From contig JAFAWA010000482.1 of NCBI GenBank assembly GCA_019242155.1, positions 1 to 38,032 of the forward strand: 38,032 nt of DNA, written 5' to 3'. The position numbers were made by a program, and so were the translations under genes. The first letter of the stretch is position 1. Each line of letters starts with the position of its first letter. The notes under the pieces were generated by a model. The model saw nothing but the letters and a program-made list of their open reading frames with translations, made no database searches and was not told the origin of the DNA. This DNA is from Terriglobia bacterium (GTDB lineage Bacteria; Acidobacteriota; Terriglobia; Bryobacterales; Bryobacteraceae). Below, piece by piece: positions 16,195 to 24,711 of this stretch.

Positions 16195-16323
16195 CTACCT
16201 TCTAACTCTCGACTTCGTTCTCTTGACCTTAACTTTGTGATGCTTGGGTGTGTGTTTGGCTTGCACGGTAGCTGTCAAGCCTAGAGCCAGCGCCAACGCC
16301 GCGGCGAATGTACGTAGTTTCAT
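16195..16323 (-). CDS. Tiny secreted basic peptide (42 residues)
   Basis: ATG at 16321-16323 and TAG at 16195-16197 enclose MKLRTFAAALALALGLTATV, then QAKHTPKHHKVKV and KRTKSRVRR. The first 22 residues form a standard signal peptide with an AxA-like site (VQA). The predicted mature part of 20 residues has 11 Lys/Arg and 3 His and no acidic residue. AAGG lies 4 bases before the ATG. It is downstream of the rhomboid gene on the opposite side of a short gap and converges with the TIGR03437 gene. I know of no named family. A nucleic-acid, polyanion or envelope-binding peptide is plausible from charge only. Confidence 0.6.
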   Translation of the reverse strand: MKLRTFAAALALALGLTATVQAKHTPKHHKVKVKRTKSRVRR

Positions 16324-16361
16324 CTTGCCTTATAGTACCCGAAACTCTTCATCTGCATTTC

Positions 16362-17213
16362 TTAAAATTGTGCCCCGCTGCCTCGCGTCAGCCATAGGAA
16401 CATTTCGAAGAAGCTGAAGGCCGTTACAGCCACGCAAACCCACGCCGCAACCCGCCACACCTGCTCGCGCGCAGAAGGTACGGCGCTCGGCAAGCCCGCC
16501 GCGTAAGCCACTCCGAACCCCGCCGCGAGGCCCCCAATATGGGCCGCATTATCTATTCCAATTCCCGGCAGCAGTCCGATCAGCAAAATATAAACCACCC
16601 AGCGGATGTAAGTGCCCCGAATGGCCGTGGTCATGGCGCTGCGATGGTGCATACTCAGCGCGATCATGGCGCCGATCAGGCCCATTAAGGCGGCGGAAGC
16701 CCCCACTGAAATCGCGCGGCTCCACAAAGTGCTCAGGTAAAACCCAGCCACCGTCGAGGCAAAATAAATTACCAGCAGCCGGCTCGTTCCGTAGATCTCT
16801 TCTACCTGCGCACCCACGTCGAACAGCACCCAGGAATTCATCAGGATATGCAGTACGCCGCCGTGCAGAAAGCCTGCCGTTACCAGCCGCCACCACTGCC
16901 CGGCCCGAATATAAGGCGGGTACTTCGCGCCGAAATTAAAAAGCGTCTGCGGGTCGATTCCCAAAAAGGCGCTGCCGTTGCCGCCCTTCATGCTATAAAG
17001 CACGGTCGCGATGAATAGGCCGAAGTTGATCACCAGGATCACAATCGTGGTGAACTGCGCCTGCGGAATCAGCCCGCCCAGGATCTCACCGGGATTGCGC
17101 CGGTCAATCGCCTTCGGCCCCACTTTCTCGTTGCAATAGGGGCAGACACGGTCGTGCGTCGTAATGAATGCCCGGCAATGCGGACACATGCGGCGGGTTT
17201 CCATCTGCCTCAT
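16362..17213 (-). CDS. Rhomboid intramembrane serine protease with N-terminal zinc ribbon
   Basis: About 283 residues from the ATG at 17213 (17204 is an alternative); a longer open frame to 17330 is not needed and would cross the divergent gene. Residues 10-27 hold two C-x2-C knuckles (CPHC, CPYC), a cytoplasmic zinc ribbon. The six-helix rhomboid core follows: the TM2 motif HILMN (His122, Asn126), catalytic Ser173 in VGASAALMG and His225 in DNAAHIGGLAAGFG. The residues match GlpG H150, N154, S201 and H254. The active-site motif is GASA rather than the common GASG. It cleaves transmembrane substrates in the inner membrane. Its start lies only 31 bases from the divergent aldolase start. Confidence 0.9.
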   Translation of the reverse strand: MRQMETRRMCPHCRAFITTHDRVCPYCNEKVGPKAIDRRNPGEILGGLIPQAQFTTIVILVINFGLFIATVLYSMKGGNGSAFLGIDPQTLFNFGAKYPPYIRAGQWWRLVTAGFLHGGVLHILMNSWVLFDVGAQVEEIYGTSRLLVIYFASTVAGFYLSTLWSRAISVGASAALMGLIGAMIALSMHHRSAMTTAIRGTYIRWVVYILLIGLLPGIGIDNAAHIGGLAAGFGVAYAAGLPSAVPSAREQVWRVAAWVCVAVTAFSFFEMFLWLTRGSGAQF

Positions 17214-17244
17214 TTTACAACCCGTTGCGTAGGAAACCCCGGAA

Positions 17245-18057
17245 ATGCATTCTGCTACAATCGAAGATCCCGCAATGGCAAAGACGGAGCGCGAGCAGCG
17301 CGACGAGATCATCCAGATCGGCCGGTTCATGTTTCAAAAGGGTTGGGTGGCCTCGAACGACGGCAACATCAGCGTCCGGCTCGACGAGGAACGCATCCTC
17401 GCCACTCCCACCGGCATGTGCAAAGGAATGATGCACCCGGACGATCTCATCGTTCTCGACCGCAAAGGCAATAAGATTCTGGGACGGCGCGAACGGACGA
17501 GCGAGATCAATATGCATCTCACGATTTACGATCTACGCCCCGACGTGCGCGGCGTGGTGCATGCCCACCCCCCGGTCGCGACCGGCTTTGCCACCGCCGC
17601 CCGGCCGCTCAATCTGGCTCTGCTGCCCGAGGTCATCATCGCATTTGGATGCGTGCCGATCGCAGAGTATGGATTGCCTGGAACCACCGAACTGACCGAC
17701 CCCATGCTGCCCCTCATCCCCCATCACAACGCCTTGCTCATGGCCAATCACGGCGTGGTGTGTTACGGCGAAGATGCGTTTGAAGCCTACTTCCGTATGG
17801 AAACCGTGGAGCACAGCGCCCACATCCAGTTCGTCGCCGAGATGCTCGGCGGCCCCAAAGTACTGCCCCGCAACGAGGTCAACAAGCTGCTCGATTCGCG
17901 CTCGCGTTATGGGGTGAAGGCGCCTGCCAGTGGCAGCGCGGGCTGTCCGATCGTCGCCGAGGAGTTGGACAACGCCGGGGAAGATCGGATCTCTGTGACG
18001 CGCGCCGAACTGATCAGCCTGGTCGATGAGGCGCTGCGGGCACGCCGTTCGAATTAG
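17245..18057 (+). CDS. Class II aldolase/adducin-family protein
   Basis: About 270 residues (260 if the ATG at 17275 is used; the one at 17245 has AGGAAA upstream). Class II aldolases are cytoplasmic zinc enzymes acting on sugar phosphates or related hydroxy-aldehydes. Motifs are GWVASNDGNISVRL near the N-terminus, LATPTGMCKGMMHPDDLIVLD, the catalytic-Glu region TSEINMHLTIYDLRPDV, the zinc ligands in VVHAHPP and the third His in LMANHGVV. The C-terminal about 40 residues (AGCPIVAEELDN onward) are an extra tail. Whether it is a fuculose-, ribulose- or rhamnulose-phosphate type aldolase cannot be told; no sugar kinase or isomerase is next to it. Confidence 0.88.
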   Translation: MHSATIEDPAMAKTEREQRDEIIQIGRFMFQKGWVASNDGNISVRLDEERILATPTGMCKGMMHPDDLIVLDRKGNKILGRRERTSEINMHLTIYDLRPDVRGVVHAHPPVATGFATAARPLNLALLPEVIIAFGCVPIAEYGLPGTTELTDPMLPLIPHHNALLMANHGVVCYGEDAFEAYFRMETVEHSAHIQFVAEMLGGPKVLPRNEVNKLLDSRSRYGVKAPASGSAGCPIVAEELDNAGEDRISVTRAELISLVDEALRARRSN

Positions 18058-18419
18058 CCGACGCGGGGCGGCAACCGGCCGCATAGGCTCGCGGCTTTCC
18101 CGATTCCGCCCCCGGTCCGGTGGGCGACCCTACGTCTGTTGTTGATCGAAGCATCCCTTAATGCGATCACGACACCGCTCCGCGACTTTCATCCCGTCTT
18201 CCTAACACTTACACGTGGCTTTTCCCCATCCGCCGTTGCGCCAGGGTTACTCTGAACAACGAAGGACGCCGAAAACCAATTGTCGATACTTCCCTTTCGA
18301 AACTGGCCTGAATGCACATCCGGTATTTCCCCCAAAATTGGCTTTGCTCGTCATTTTTTATTTCCTGCCGTGGATGTTTTTGAAGAATTCCCGCAATCCT
18401 TCCCCGGGTCTCTCGATCC
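18058..18419. other. Intergenic region, no gene recognised
   Basis: There are 362 bases between the aldolase gene and mqnA. I see no tRNA, no strong stem-loop with a T-run and no frame with coding character. The A/T-richer part from about 18270 to 18390 probably carries the mqnA promoter. Confidence 0.5.
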
Positions 18420-19247
18420 ATGTCTCCTGTTCCAGGCCTTCTGATACACTCAGAATTGCTTTCGAGCGATCACACCCGGCCCAAGGTCTGTGCGGTAAGT
18501 TTTCTGAACACGACCCCGCTCGTCTGGGGCATGCTGCACGGGCAGCAGCGCGGTATTTTCGACCTCGATTTTCAAATTCCTGCGGTGTGCGCCGATGCGG
18601 TCGCATCCGGGGCCGCCGATATCGGAATCATTCCCTCCTTCGAGTTTACGCGCCAAAATTTAGAGATGATTGCGGGGACCGGCATCGCCTGCCGTGGCCC
18701 GGTGCGAAGCATCTTACTCATTTCGACCTGCCCGGCGCGGAAAGTCCGGCGTCTCGCAGCCGATTCGAGCTCCCGCACCTCCGTCCAATTGGCCCGTGTC
18801 ATCCTGGCGGATCGCTACGGCGTCGAAGCCGACGTTGTACCGCACGCGCCTGATCTGGATGCCATGCTCGATCTCGCTGATGCCGCCCTCATCATCGGAG
18901 ATCCCGCCTTGAGAATCGATCCCTCCGAACTACCCTATGAAGTCCACGACCTCGGCGAGGAGTGGGTGGATATGACGGGCCTGCCCATGGTATTCGCGGT
19001 CTGGGCCGGGCGTCCCGGCGTGGTCACACCGGCGGTCACCGAGGCCTTTCAGCAATCCTGCCGCTATGGCCGCGAGCGCATCGAGGAGATCGTTTCTTCG
19101 GAAGCGCCCGTCCGCGGATTTGCACCCGATCTGGTCAGGCGTTATCTTACCCGGCACATCGTGCATGAGTTGGACGCGCGCGATTACGCCGGCCTGGAAC
19201 GCTTCTTAGCGAGCGCCCGCGCACTGCCCGCTATCAGCGCGCGATAG
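18420..19247 (+). CDS. mqnA: Chorismate dehydratase MqnA (futalosine menaquinone pathway)
   Basis: A 275-residue protein of the periplasmic-binding-protein-like MqnA/MqnD fold. MqnA dehydrates chorismate to 3-enolpyruvyl-benzoate, the first step of the futalosine route to menaquinone. Typical features are VCAVSFLNTTPLVWGM (substrate-binding N-terminal loop), SGAADIGIIPSFEF, SSSRTSVQLARVILADRYG and LPMVFAVWAGRPG. The ATG at 18420 has only a weak ribosome site; the family core begins about residue 22, so the true start may be slightly downstream. It stands alone with no other mqn gene adjacent, which is common. The UbiX in this window could supply prenyl-FMN to UbiD-like enzymes of the same pathway, an inference from pathway knowledge. 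Confidence 0.9.
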   Translation: MSPVPGLLIHSELLSSDHTRPKVCAVSFLNTTPLVWGMLHGQQRGIFDLDFQIPAVCADAVASGAADIGIIPSFEFTRQNLEMIAGTGIACRGPVRSILLISTCPARKVRRLAADSSSRTSVQLARVILADRYGVEADVVPHAPDLDAMLDLADAALIIGDPALRIDPSELPYEVHDLGEEWVDMTGLPMVFAVWAGRPGVVTPAVTEAFQQSCRYGRERIEEIVSSEAPVRGFAPDLVRRYLTRHIVHELDARDYAGLERFLASARALPAISAR

Positions 19248-19473
19248 GGTAACCACCGCGTACCGGATTTGTACAGTAATTTCCTGTGATCTTGTTGATA
19301 GTACCGGCTGCGAATTCTAACATTGACGGAGAACAATCCAGGGATTATTATCGCGAATCATGTCTTTTCTCACGGCTTCCGGTTCGAAGCAGTGAATTAA
19401 AAGGCCAAACTGATACTCAGCAATTCAGTTCTTTTGGAACCATGTCTGAAAAGAAAGGGCAGGTAACACGAAA

Positions 19474-20571
19474 ATGAAAATCACGAACGCATGCGCCCGC
19501 GTCTGGCGCGTGCCTTTGATTGGCGTGTGGGCGTGGGCGGCCGCGTCCTCGGCCGGAATCGCCTTTGCGCAAGGTGACGATGTACCCGATGTAGACGGGC
19601 CCCCGCACCCCTTGTTCGCCGCGCTGCGCAACATTGCTCCATCAGTTGCACCCGCGGCGGCGCTGCAAACCTGGAACGGCTCGTTCTCCTACAACAGCAG
19701 GACGTACACCTTCACCATGGTCGGAACCAACCCGAATACTACGAATGTCGTCACCACCATTCCCGTCTACATCATTCCCCTGAAGCTCACGCTCCAACGC
19801 GGAGGCCAGGTCTTTGATCCGATGAGTATCCCTGCAAATACCGGTGGTCTGACCGCCTTACAGAACACCGTCGAGTCGCCGCTCTTTGATTCCACCACGA
19901 CTTACATTCAGGGAGGCGTGAACGTCGGCACCACCCAGTATGAAGATGCGTATCAGCGCGCCAGTTTCTGGGGCGCCGTTCACACCAATACGAACTATCA
20001 CACGCTGTTGGGCGGGCCCACCGTTCTTCCGGAAGTGTCTCTCCAGGTCCCGACTAACAAAGGCAAAACCGGCACTCCGTTCGGCGAAACCGCCGCGGAA
20101 GTCAGTATCAACTGGCTCGATAGTCAGATTCAGTCGCTCATCACCCAACTTGGCATCCAGCCGAACACCTTGCCCATTTTCATGACCTACAAGACGTACC
20201 TGACGAAAGGCCCCGAGTGCTGCATCGGCGGCTATCACAGTGCAGTCGGAGGCCAGACTTACTCCGAATTCACGTATGTGGATCAGGCCGGTCTTTTCTC
20301 GCAAGACGTTTCGGCCTTATCTCATGAAATCGGGGAATGGATGACCGATCCCTTGGTGAATAACCAGACTGCTTGCGGCCTTTTGGAAGTAGGCGATCCG
20401 CTCGAGGGCAACTCTAATTTCGGAGATTACTCTTACGCATTACACGGATTTCAATACAACCTCCAGGATTTGGTGACGCTGCCCTATTTCGGAGCACCGC
20501 CTTCCACATCCGTTAATAACTTCTTCACCTTCCAAGGCGAAAGCTTGACGGTGTGCCAGAACGGCTCTTAA
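19474..20571 (+). CDS. Secreted protein with HEIGE...DP motif, possible metalloprotease
   Basis: A 365-residue exported protein whose signal peptide ends near IAFAQ (residue 33). The body is beta-rich and secreted-like (WNGSFSYNSRTYTFTMVG, TTIPVYIIPLKLTL). At residues 284-293 sits HEIGEWMTDP, an HExxE followed by a conserved-looking DP. Further on come GLLEVGDPLEG and a paired ECC at about 249-251. Zinc peptidases often show HExxH or HExxE with a distal ligand, so a metalloprotease-like role is possible but unproven. An AGG ribosome site lies ahead of the ATG, and the 226-base leader region is A/T-richer. The family is not otherwise recognised. Confidence 0.78.
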   Translation: MKITNACARVWRVPLIGVWAWAAASSAGIAFAQGDDVPDVDGPPHPLFAALRNIAPSVAPAAALQTWNGSFSYNSRTYTFTMVGTNPNTTNVVTTIPVYIIPLKLTLQRGGQVFDPMSIPANTGGLTALQNTVESPLFDSTTTYIQGGVNVGTTQYEDAYQRASFWGAVHTNTNYHTLLGGPTVLPEVSLQVPTNKGKTGTPFGETAAEVSINWLDSQIQSLITQLGIQPNTLPIFMTYKTYLTKGPECCIGGYHSAVGGQTYSEFTYVDQAGLFSQDVSALSHEIGEWMTDPLVNNQTACGLLEVGDPLEGNSNFGDYSYALHGFQYNLQDLVTLPYFGAPPSTSVNNFFTFQGESLTVCQNGS

Positions 20572-20630
20572 CGCTCCTCTTCGGAACCATGCGCGGGATC
20601 TCGATGGCCTTCGCGAGCGTCAGGCCTGAC

Positions 20631-20658
20631 AGGTGCGCCGCTCACCAACGGCGCACCT
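20631..20658. terminator. Stem-loop between convergent genes
   Basis: AGGTGCGCCG-CTCACCAA-CGGCGCACCT is a perfect 10-bp stem with an 8-base loop, midway between the stops of the secreted HEIGE protein and pal. A 12-bp palindrome (GTCAGGCCTGAC, 20619-20630) abuts it. The T-tract is weak on both sides, so the bidirectional terminator role is probable rather than certain. Confidence 0.55.
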
Positions 20659-20672
20659 TCTCCCACATGTGC

Positions 20673-21275
20673 TTAATTGTTTAGAGCCATCGCGACAATG
20701 TGTATGCGCCGGTTTCTTTGCCAGCAGGCTTCATTGTGTTGATCGCAGACCTGGTGCTCTTTTCCATAGCTCACCAGCTTCAGTTGATCCGCCGGAATGC
20801 CCACTCCGGCCAGGTACTTCTTGGCCGCTTCCGCGCGGGCATCTCCGAGTGCCAGGTTATACTCCGCCGATCCCCTCTCGTCGCAATAACCTTCGATCGT
20901 CAGCTTGTAAGCCGGATACTGCACGATAATGTCCCGCAACTCTTTGGAATCGGCTTCGAGCGTGTGCATCGCGTCGGGCCGCAGATTGTGGCGGTCGTAA
21001 TCGAAATAGGCGTCCTGGATCCGGGCCAGCAGCTCGTCAATGCGAGCGCGCGTGGCAGCGTCGGGGTAGCGTGGCGTCTCGGCCGCCGCCTCGGGCGTCT
21101 GCCGGGCTGGCTGCCGTGTGGGCGTCTGGGCCGGTGGCGCGCTTTGCGCCACCACAGGAGCCACGGCGGGCGCCGGTGTGGGCGGTACTGCCTTTGCCAC
21201 CTTCTTAGAACATCCCGCGGCAACGAGTGATGCCGTGACCGCCACCACCCAAGCCAGTTCGCGAGAAATCTTCAT
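20673..21275 (-). CDS. pal: Peptidoglycan-associated lipoprotein (Pal, OmpA-like)
   Basis: A 200-residue outer-membrane lipoprotein. The N-terminus is a lipoprotein signal with lipobox LVAAGC (Cys22), followed by a Pro/Ala-rich linker to about residue 75. The OmpA-like domain has AYFDYDRHNLRPDAMHTL, LTIEGYCDERGSAEYNLALGDARA, and the peptidoglycan-binding end QRNRRIHIV. Pal with the Tol proteins keeps the outer membrane attached to peptidoglycan, so a Gram-negative envelope is indicated. No tol gene is adjacent; the gene is divergent from the histidine kinase, with 72 bases between starts. Confidence 0.92.
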   Translation of the reverse strand: MKISRELAWVVAVTASLVAAGCSKKVAKAVPPTPAPAVAPVVAQSAPPAQTPTRQPARQTPEAAAETPRYPDAATRARIDELLARIQDAYFDYDRHNLRPDAMHTLEADSKELRDIIVQYPAYKLTIEGYCDERGSAEYNLALGDARAEAAKKYLAGVGIPADQLKLVSYGKEHQVCDQHNEACWQRNRRIHIVAMALNN

Positions 21276-21347
21276 AAACAGGAACTTCCCTCCATATCTT
21301 TCTTAACCCGCGGTCTCGTCTCATACCATCCTGTCTGGACAGGATTT

Positions 21348-22757
21348 GTGGCTGCTTGCGGTTTGCGTACACTGAAAGCGGGCAGTCGTGTGCGCGGCCG
21401 AAAACCATCGTGGATTATTTTGTCGCTGGGTTTCGGCGGACTGTTGTTGTTCCTCCTGGCTGCGGCCAGCGGTACTCTCATCGTTTTGGACCGGGCCCGC
21501 GCCGGCGAAACCCGCATGCGCCGGGCATTTCTCGAGCGCCTGCGCGCGCTCGACCAGATTCGCGGACAGATCTACCTCTCCGGAACCTACGTGCGCGATT
21601 TCCTTCTATCTCCCGATCTGAGCAGCGCCGACTCGCAGTCGGCGCGTATTTCCGCCCTGGAACAGGAAACGCATCGAGCTTTGGACGCTTACTCCCGTTC
21701 TCTCGAGCTTGAAGAGCGGCAGCCCTTCTCCGTGCTGCGCAGCGAAATTGACGGCTACTGGCGCGTTCTCGATCGCACGATCTCCTGGTCTCCCGAACAA
21801 CGCAGCCGGCTGCGGTATGCCTTCTTCTATAACGAACTCATGCCGCGCCGTACGGCCATGCTGCAGATCGCCGATCGTATCGCGCAGGTGAACGAACAGG
21901 GCCTGAATCGGGCCGAAGAGGCACTCGCGGCCTCGTCCGGAAGTTTGCGCCGTTCTTTGCTCGTGACCTTTGGAATCGTGCTGGCGGGAGGTCTGCTGCT
22001 GGCCGTGATGACCATCGGCTATACGGTTCACTTGGAAAAGGAGCTACAGCACCGCTTCGCCGAAAATACCCGCTCGAAGACCGATCTGGAGGATCTTTCG
22101 AACCGCCTGCTGCGCGCCCAGGAAGACGAGAGGCGCACTCTGGCGCGCGAGCTGCACGATCAGGTGGGCCAGTCCCTGTCGGCCATCCTCATGGAAGCGG
22201 GCAACGCGGAGTGCGCCGAACAAGGGGGTGAACAGAGTGTGCACCTGAATTCCATTCGCAGGCTGGCCGAACACACCGCAAGCGAGGTGCGTGATCTCGC
22301 GCTCCTGCTGCGCCCTTCTATGCTGGATGATTTCGGGCTGGTTCCCGCGCTCAACTGGTACAGCCGCGAGATGGCCAAACGCACCGGCCTGAAGATCGTT
22401 CTCTCCGCCGACGAATCGGCCAATCAGCTACCGGGCGAACATACCACTTGCATTTATCGCGTGGTACAAGAAGGCGTGAATAATGCCGCCCGCCATGCCC
22501 AGGCGCGCACCATAGAAGTTGTGGTCGCGCGCAACGCGCATCGCGTCGCGTTTTCGGTTCAGGACGATGGCGCCGGGTTTGACTCCCACATGGTGCGCGG
22601 CCTGGGCCTGCTCGGCATGGAGGAGCGTGTGCGCCGCTTAGGAGGCGTTTTGCGGCTGGACTCCCAACCCGGCCGCGGTACACGCATCTCAGCCGAATTG
22701 CCTGTCATCGAGCTGGCGCATAGGAACGGAAATGCCCATTCGCATACTGCTGGCTGA
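21348..22757 (+). CDS. NarL-type sensor histidine kinase (HisKA_3)
   Basis: A 469-residue membrane kinase starting with GTG at 21348 (AGGA 4 bases upstream). TM1 spans about 22-45 and TM2 about 203-227, enclosing a helical periplasmic sensor domain of about 155 residues. After a short linker coiled coil comes the HisKA_3 dimerisation helix with phospho-acceptor His270 in DERRTLARELHDQVGQSL. The HATPase_c domain then shows VVQEGVNNAARHAQA (N box), DDGAGFD and GLLGMEERVRRLGG, ending PGRGTRISAELP. It autophosphorylates and passes phosphate to the NarL-type regulator, whose start it overlaps by 26 bases. The signal is unknown. Confidence 0.92.
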   Translation: MAACGLRTLKAGSRVRGRKPSWIILSLGFGGLLLFLLAAASGTLIVLDRARAGETRMRRAFLERLRALDQIRGQIYLSGTYVRDFLLSPDLSSADSQSARISALEQETHRALDAYSRSLELEERQPFSVLRSEIDGYWRVLDRTISWSPEQRSRLRYAFFYNELMPRRTAMLQIADRIAQVNEQGLNRAEEALAASSGSLRRSLLVTFGIVLAGGLLLAVMTIGYTVHLEKELQHRFAENTRSKTDLEDLSNRLLRAQEDERRTLARELHDQVGQSLSAILMEAGNAECAEQGGEQSVHLNSIRRLAEHTASEVRDLALLLRPSMLDDFGLVPALNWYSREMAKRTGLKIVLSADESANQLPGEHTTCIYRVVQEGVNNAARHAQARTIEVVVARNAHRVAFSVQDDGAGFDSHMVRGLGLLGMEERVRRLGGVLRLDSQPGRGTRISAELPVIELAHRNGNAHSHTAG

Positions 22758-23379
22758 CGATCACACCGTGCTTCGCGACGGTTTACGCGCTCTTCTCGAA
22801 CGCCAGCCCGACATGGTGGTCGTAGCAGAAGCGGCCGACGGCCGCGAGTGTATCCACCTCGTCGAAACCGAGATGCCCGACCTGGTCTTGATGGATATAG
22901 GCATGCCCAACATGAACGGCATCGAGGCTACGCGCCGCATCGCGGAAGATCAGCCGCAAACCGCAGTCGTGATCCTGAGCATGCATCAGGACGAGAGCTA
23001 CGTTCTGCGGTCGCTCAAAGCCGGCGCCAAGGGATATCTGCTCAAGGACTCGCTGCGCACGGAGGTCCTCGAAGCGGTCCGCACAGTGGCCCGAGGACGC
23101 AGTTACTTCACTCGCAAAATCGGCCGTATGCTTCAGGAGGACTACGTGCGCCTTCTCGAGAGCCGGGGCCTCGAGGATAGCTACGATCTGCTCACCGGCC
23201 GCGAACGGGAGATTCTCCAGCTTGTCGCGGAGGGGAAAGCCAATAAAGAAGTCGCGACTCTCCTCAACATCGGCGTCACTACCGTGGAGACGCACCGCAC
23301 CCACATCTTGCAAAAGCTGGGCCTACACAGCGTTCCGGACCTCATCCTGTATGCGGTTCGCAAGGGTATCATTGCCTAA
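22732..23379 (+). CDS. NarL/FixJ-family response regulator
   Basis: A 215-residue two-domain regulator. The receiver domain (1-120) has the acidic pair at 9-10, phospho-acceptor Asp55 in LVLMDIGMPN, the Thr/Ser switch in VVILSMHQDE and the Lys in AGAKGYLLKDS. The LuxR-type HTH follows (LTGREREILQLVAEGKANKEVATLLN, TVETHRTHILQKLG). It is the output partner of the upstream kinase. Overlap with the kinase gene suggests coupled translation. Its last 57 bases overlap the 3' end of the convergent TetR-type gene. Confidence 0.93.
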   Translation: MPIRILLADDHTVLRDGLRALLERQPDMVVVAEAADGRECIHLVETEMPDLVLMDIGMPNMNGIEATRRIAEDQPQTAVVILSMHQDESYVLRSLKAGAKGYLLKDSLRTEVLEAVRTVARGRSYFTRKIGRMLQEDYVRLLESRGLEDSYDLLTGREREILQLVAEGKANKEVATLLNIGVTTVETHRTHILQKLGLHSVPDLILYAVRKGIIA

Positions 23380-23949
23380 ACCGCGAGGCCCCGCGAACGC
23401 TCTCCAAAATGCGTCGACGATTTGCTCCGGCATGCCCGGCGGTGCGGAGGTAAGCATCAGCCGATGGTACAGAACCGGGCCGAACAGCAGGTGAACCGCC
23501 AGGTCCATATCGAGATCGGCCCGCAGTTCGCCGGCCGCAATAGCGCGCTCGATCAGGCGCACCACGCGGAGGCGGCGCGGTGCTTCGATGCGTTCCCGCC
23601 ATGCTTTCAGGAATTGCGGATGGCGCGAAACATGCCCGAAAATTTTAGGCAACAGGCGCATCAGTTTGCGCGGCCGCGGAGCTTGCGCCAGGTGCCGCAA
23701 CAACTCGACCACTCCGGCGCGCGCATCTTCACCGGCGTTTTCGGGCGGGAGGCCATGCTGGAGTTTTCCGATAGCTTCGAGACACAGCGCATCCTTGTTC
23801 GCCCAGTGTTTATAGATGGTGGCCTTACTGACGCCCGAATGTTCGGCAATCGCATCTACGCTCACACCGTCGATGCCATGTTCGGCGATGAGCTTGAGAG
23901 CGGACGAGAGAGCCTCTTCGTGTGCGCGCTCACTGCGGGTGCGGGACAT
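23323..23949 (-). CDS. TetR/AcrR-family transcriptional regulator
   Basis: A 208-residue repressor. The N-terminal HTH is typical: SALKLIAEHGIDGVSVDAIAEHSGVSKATIYKHWANKDAL. The rest is the helical ligand and dimer domain, with RLIERAIAAGELRADLDMDLAVHLLFGPVLYHRLML near the C-terminus. It is the last gene of the exporter operon, 12 bases after the ABC permease, with a ribosome site AAGGGA. The palindrome CTAAAC-N6-GTTTAG at the operon's promoter is its likely operator, giving drug- or metabolite-responsive autoregulation. The 3' end overlaps the convergent response-regulator gene by 57 bases. Confidence 0.92.
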   Translation of the reverse strand: MSRTRSERAHEEALSSALKLIAEHGIDGVSVDAIAEHSGVSKATIYKHWANKDALCLEAIGKLQHGLPPENAGEDARAGVVELLRHLAQAPRPRKLMRLLPKIFGHVSRHPQFLKAWRERIEAPRRLRVVRLIERAIAAGELRADLDMDLAVHLLFGPVLYHRLMLTSAPPGMPEQIVDAFWRAFAGPRGLGNDTLANRIQDEVRNAV

Positions 23950-23961
23950 GGCGCGATCCCT

Positions 23962-24711
23962 TCAAACCTGAATCCGCGCAAACAGGCGCGCACCGAGCAG
24001 GATGAACAATGCCGAGAGGCCCGCCAGAACGCCCAGATCCGTCGTGATACTGAAGTGCGCGGCGGCGCCTCCGAGCGAGGCTCGCATCCCATCGACGGCA
24101 TACGCGAAGGGGTTGAACAGCGCGAGAATCCGCAGCGGCTTCGGGACGAAATTCAACGGGAAAAAGGCGCCCGACAGATAAAACATCGGCATCGCCATAT
24201 AGTTGATGAACAATTGATACGCCTGGAAATCTTCCATTGCCGAGGCCAGCGCCATGCCCCATGCGGTAAACAGGCAGGCGGTGAGCAGCATGAAAGCGAG
24301 CCCTAAGGCAGAGGCGGCCAAGCCGGCGGGCCGGAAGCCCACGATCGCGGTCGCCAGCGCCAGCAGGAGGCCGCCGAGAATGGAGACGGTCGCGCCCCCG
24401 GCCGTTCGTCCCATGAGCAGCGCCAGGCGCGAGACCGGCGCCACCAGCGTCATCTTAAGGAAGCCGAAACGGCGGTCCCACATCATATCGGCGCCGGAGA
24501 ACAGCCCCAGAAACATAATGGGCATGACGATCAGTCCGGGAGCGAAAAATTGGATGTAGCTGCCCTGTCCCGCGCGCTGGAAGATCTGGCCGAATCCCAA
24601 TCCGAACGCGACCAGGAACAGCAGAGGCTGGCTGAGCGACGCCGCCAACCGGAACCGCGAACGGCTGATGCGCTTCATCTGCCGGAGCCACAGCACGTAC
24701 ACTGTGTTCAT
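23962..24711 (-). CDS. ABC-2 type exporter permease (DrrB-like)
   Basis: A 249-residue inner-membrane permease with about six transmembrane helices. The start at 24711 was chosen because its ATGA overlaps the stop of the ATPase gene and GGAGG lies 6 bases upstream. Family features are FRLAASLSQPLLFLVAFGLGF near the N-terminus, GLIVMPIMFLGLFSGADMMWDRRFGFLKMTLVAPVSR, and FFPLNFVPKPLRILALFNPFAYAVDGMR. With the ATPase it forms a DrrAB-like exporter for hydrophobic drugs or lipids; the actual substrate is unknown. Co-transcription with the TetR gene suggests induction by a substrate. Confidence 0.9.
   Translation of the reverse strand: MNTVYVLWLRQMKRISRSRFRLAASLSQPLLFLVAFGLGFGQIFQRAGQGSYIQFFAPGLIVMPIMFLGLFSGADMMWDRRFGFLKMTLVAPVSRLALLMGRTAGGATVSILGGLLLALATAIVGFRPAGLAASALGLAFMLLTACLFTAWGMALASAMEDFQAYQLFINYMAMPMFYLSGAFFPLNFVPKPLRILALFNPFAYAVDGMRASLGGAAAHFSITTDLGVLAGLSALFILLGARLFARIQV

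Noticed and set aside
23422-24306. Long + strand open frame (about 294 codons)
   Set aside because: It is antisense to the TetR and ABC permease genes, which have unambiguous domains and coupling.
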